From NCBI GenBank assembly GCA_002332795.1, contig DDBP01000071.1, forward strand, positions 1-14,837: DNA of 14,837 nucleotides, written 5' to 3'. Shown here one piece after another: positions 13,221 to 14,837 of the stretch (within the stretch, counting starts at the first letter, position 1; every line of letters starts with the position of its first letter). The notes beneath the pieces are model-generated. The model was not told the origin of the DNA and did no database searches. It was given only the letters and a program-made list of their open reading frames with translations. This DNA comes from Anaerolineales bacterium UBA2029. GTDB taxonomy: Bacteria > Chloroflexota > Anaerolineae > Aggregatilineales > Aggregatilineaceae. A program made the position numbers and the translations under genes.

Positions 13221-14594
13221 TCACAGGTGCCGGTGACGCTGGCGCGGGGGCGCGGGGGGCCTATCGAAGCCGAAAACGTTGATGCGCTTTTGTTTGACTT
13301 CGGCCAGGGCCAGCAGATGAGCGGCGAAGTTCACCGCGTCGTCGCGGTCGTCGGTGGGGATGGGGATGCTCAGCGTCGGTCCCTGGAAAGGGACGATGAT
13401 CAGGGCGAAGGTGTAGGACGAAGTGTAGACGTGATCGGTTGCGCCGTCGCGATCGCGGTCGGCGAAACTGAAACCGGGCTGCATTCGCACTCCTACCCCG
13501 CCGATCTCTCCCCAGGGTAAGATGGCAGCGGGAATCGCTTCCGTCGAGCCGCGGTGACACTCGATGCCCTGAGGGCTGATGGTATAGGTCGTGCCGGAAG
13601 GGGCCTGCCAGGCCAGCAGCAGGGTATCGTCGCGCAGGGGGGCGATCTGATGGTAGCGTTGCACAATTTGCCCCAGGGTGATCTGACAGCGCTGATAGGC
13701 CAGCGGCGTGCCGTTGGTGATCAATTCGGGGTGCTCGCGCAGATAGGTCAGCGCCTGCTGCCGGTGCCAGCGATCGGCCTCGGTCTCGCTCAGGTCCGCC
13801 GGGGCGCGTTCGATGCAGTTGACCCACTGCGCGTCCCAGCCACGCGATAGATAGTCGGCCACGCAGGCGTTGTTGCCCTGATGCAGGTTACTGCCAGCGT
13901 TGGTGCTGATCAACACCAGCTCCCCGTGCAGGCGCGTGTTGCGCACCGCCCAGGGCGCGATCACCAGCGCCAGCGCGACTCCGCTCGCCGCGCTCAGCGC
14001 AATGGCCCGGCGCAGGCCCAGCGCCCGCCACCACCACAGCGCCAGCAGGGGCAGCACCAGCACTACCAGCGTCTTGGTCAGCGCGCCCAGACCAAAGGCG
14101 ATGCCCAGCGCCACTGCCCAGCCCAGGCCGCGCGTATCGCGTGCCCGGTACGCCGCGGCGATGCCGGCGGTGAGCAGGAAGATGAACAGACAGGTGTCGT
14201 TGAGCGTCAGGTTCTGGTAGAGCAGGTAGGGGTATACGCCGTAGAAGGCCGCCGCCAGCAGGCCGACCGCCTCACCGGCCACCCGTCGCCCGATCCAGAA
14301 CAGCAGCAGCACGGTCAGCACGTCCAGCCCGATCTGCACGGCGGCGACGGCGATCGGATCGCGCCCCAGGGTTTTGTAGACGCCGATCAGAAAGAAGGGA
14401 TAGAGTGGCGGCAGGTCGGAGTCGCCACTGCGATCGTCGAAGCGGGTGTAGCCGCGGCCCTCGATCACGTTCACGGCGTAGGTGTCGTAGCCGGACGTTT
14501 GCAGCGAGAGGGTGTGATCGAACAGCAGGATGAAGGCAACCCGTCCCAGGACGGTCACCAGCAGGATGACAGCCAGCCAGCGGCGAACGGTCAT
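13221..14594 (-). CDS. GT-C (PMT/ArnT-like) glycosyltransferase with unusual C-terminal soluble domain
   Basis: This 457-residue membrane protein resembles polyprenyl-phosphate-dependent glycosyltransferases in its first half. It has a first helix at 7-27, an outer loop with GYDTYAVNVIEGRGYTRF (35-52) and a DRSGDSDLPPLYPF segment (54-67), then about six more helices to residue 215. These are followed by the family segment PWAVRNTRLHG (214-224) and STNAGSNLHQGNN (230-242). Relatives usually continue with more membrane helices. Here nothing hydrophobic enough follows. Residues about 325-440 look like a small beta-rich domain with IPAAILPWGEIGGVGV and a final helix, reminiscent of bacterial PH-like domains. 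It also contains a calcium-type loop DRDRDGATD (379-387). The ATG has an AGGAG 12 bases upstream, a long spacing. Target and activity unknown; unrelated to the sugar operons by orientation. Confidence 0.75.
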   Translation of the reverse strand: MTVRRWLAVILLVTVLGRVAFILLFDHTLSLQTSGYDTYAVNVIEGRGYTRFDDRSGDSDLPPLYPFFLIGVYKTLGRDPIAVAAVQIGLDVLTVLLLFWIGRRVAGEAVGLLAAAFYGVYPYLLYQNLTLNDTCLFIFLLTAGIAAAYRARDTRGLGWAVALGIAFGLGALTKTLVVLVLPLLALWWWRALGLRRAIALSAASGVALALVIAPWAVRNTRLHGELVLISTNAGSNLHQGNNACVADYLSRGWDAQWVNCIERAPADLSETEADRWHRQQALTYLREHPELITNGTPLAYQRCQITLGQIVQRYHQIAPLRDDTLLLAWQAPSGTTYTISPQGIECHRGSTEAIPAAILPWGEIGGVGVRMQPGFSFADRDRDGATDHVYTSSYTFALIIVPFQGPTLSIPIPTDDRDDAVNFAAHLLALAEVKQKRINVFGFDRPPAPPRQRHRHL

Positions 14595-14639
14595 GCGCGA
14601 ACATCTCTCCTGTGCGCGGGACGCGGGCGGGAAAGAGCG

Positions 14640-14667
14640 AATTCACCGCATCCGCGCAGTTTGTCAA
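14640..14667 (-). promoter_or_regulatory. weak candidate promoter for the glycosyltransferase-like gene
   Basis: On the minus strand a perfect TTGACA (14667-14662) is followed after 16 bases by TGAATT (14645-14640), a poor -10. It lies 46-73 bases before the ATG. Confidence 0.3.
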
Positions 14668-14794
14668 GCTGCATCAAAACGCCCTGCGTCCAATCCTCCG
14701 CCCCTCAACCTTCAAGGGCGGACAGCCATTGAGCGCCTCTCGAACAGGGAGGCCGTCCTTAACTTTACCTCACCCCCGCTCGGCGCTAACGCGC

Positions 14795-14837
14795 CTCGGT
14801 GCCCCTTCTCCATGCATGGAGAGGGGGGCGAGCCGAG
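14795..14837. repeat. imperfect palindrome at the window edge (REP-like)
   Basis: A dyad centred on ATGCAT at 14812-14817 has 13 paired positions on each side (CCCCTTCTCCATG against CATGGAGAGGGG plus one G, with one G-T pair). Outer CTCGG (14795-14799) and CCGAG (14833-14837) could pair with a 3-base bulge. It is preceded by CCTCACCCCCGCTCGG at 14769-14784. Composition and layout resemble dispersed intergenic repeats. Only one copy is visible here and it is cut by the window end. The remainder of 14595-14794 shows no gene, only a weak folded segment at about 14711-14762. Confidence 0.5.

Noticed and set aside
13261..13827. Second minus-strand frame inside the glycosyltransferase-like gene, considered as a sign of a frameshift
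   Set aside because: Its translation shows no membrane helices or glycosyltransferase motifs. The main frame stays open and protein-like, with ordered strands and a helix, through to its stop.
14711..14762. Possible structured RNA from AAGGGCGGAC and GGCCGTCCTT arms
   Set aside because: The arms have mismatches, the loop is long and nothing else in the stretch supports an RNA gene.

Overview
The window is GC-rich bacterial DNA with tightly packed genes. It looks like a chromosomal sugar-utilisation locus, most probably from a Chloroflexota (Anaerolineae-like) bacterium. That assignment is inference. It rests on base composition, ABC sugar importers without their own ATPase gene, a GatZ-type protein beside UroD-like proteins, and a C/G-rich inverted repeat at the right edge of a kind I associate with such genomes. 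No rRNA, tRNA, CRISPR array or insertion sequence is visible.

Region 1 (36-8289, plus strand) is one compact presumed operon of eight genes. They encode two MalF/MalG-type sugar permeases, an N-acetylglucosamine-6-phosphate deacetylase (NagA family), a ROK-family sugar kinase, a DeoR-family regulator, a GatZ/KbaZ-family TIM-barrel protein, and two divergent UroD-like proteins. Its promoter and probably its binding protein lie upstream of the window. A hairpin at the end of the last gene may be its terminator.

Region 2 (8355-13146) has a PfkB-family sugar kinase on the minus strand, divergent from a second sugar importer: a large secreted binding protein and two permeases. The 309-base divergent spacer is AT-rich. 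It holds a good sigma-70-like promoter (TTGACA-N17-TACACT), a CRP/FNR-like palindrome and a palindrome just downstream of the promoter. A perfect 13-bp hairpin separates the binding-protein gene from the permease genes, and a strong bidirectional terminator follows the last permease.

Region 3 (13221-14594, minus strand) is a membrane protein whose N-terminal half resembles GT-C (PMT/ArnT-like) glycosyltransferases. Its C-terminal half is an unusual soluble domain. A non-coding stretch with an imperfect palindrome closes the window.

Working model (inference): an N-acetylated hexosamine, possibly GalNAc, is imported unphosphorylated by ABC transport, phosphorylated by the ROK (or PfkB) kinase and deacetylated by NagA. 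After a deamination/isomerisation step not encoded here, the product would be handled by the GatZ-family protein, acting as a 6-phosphate 4-epimerase or as a tagatose-bisphosphate aldolase subunit, possibly with the PfkB kinase. The DeoR protein would sense a sugar phosphate. The two UroD-like proteins have no assigned step and are the most interesting unknown, together with the atypical ROK kinase and the glycosyltransferase-like fusion.
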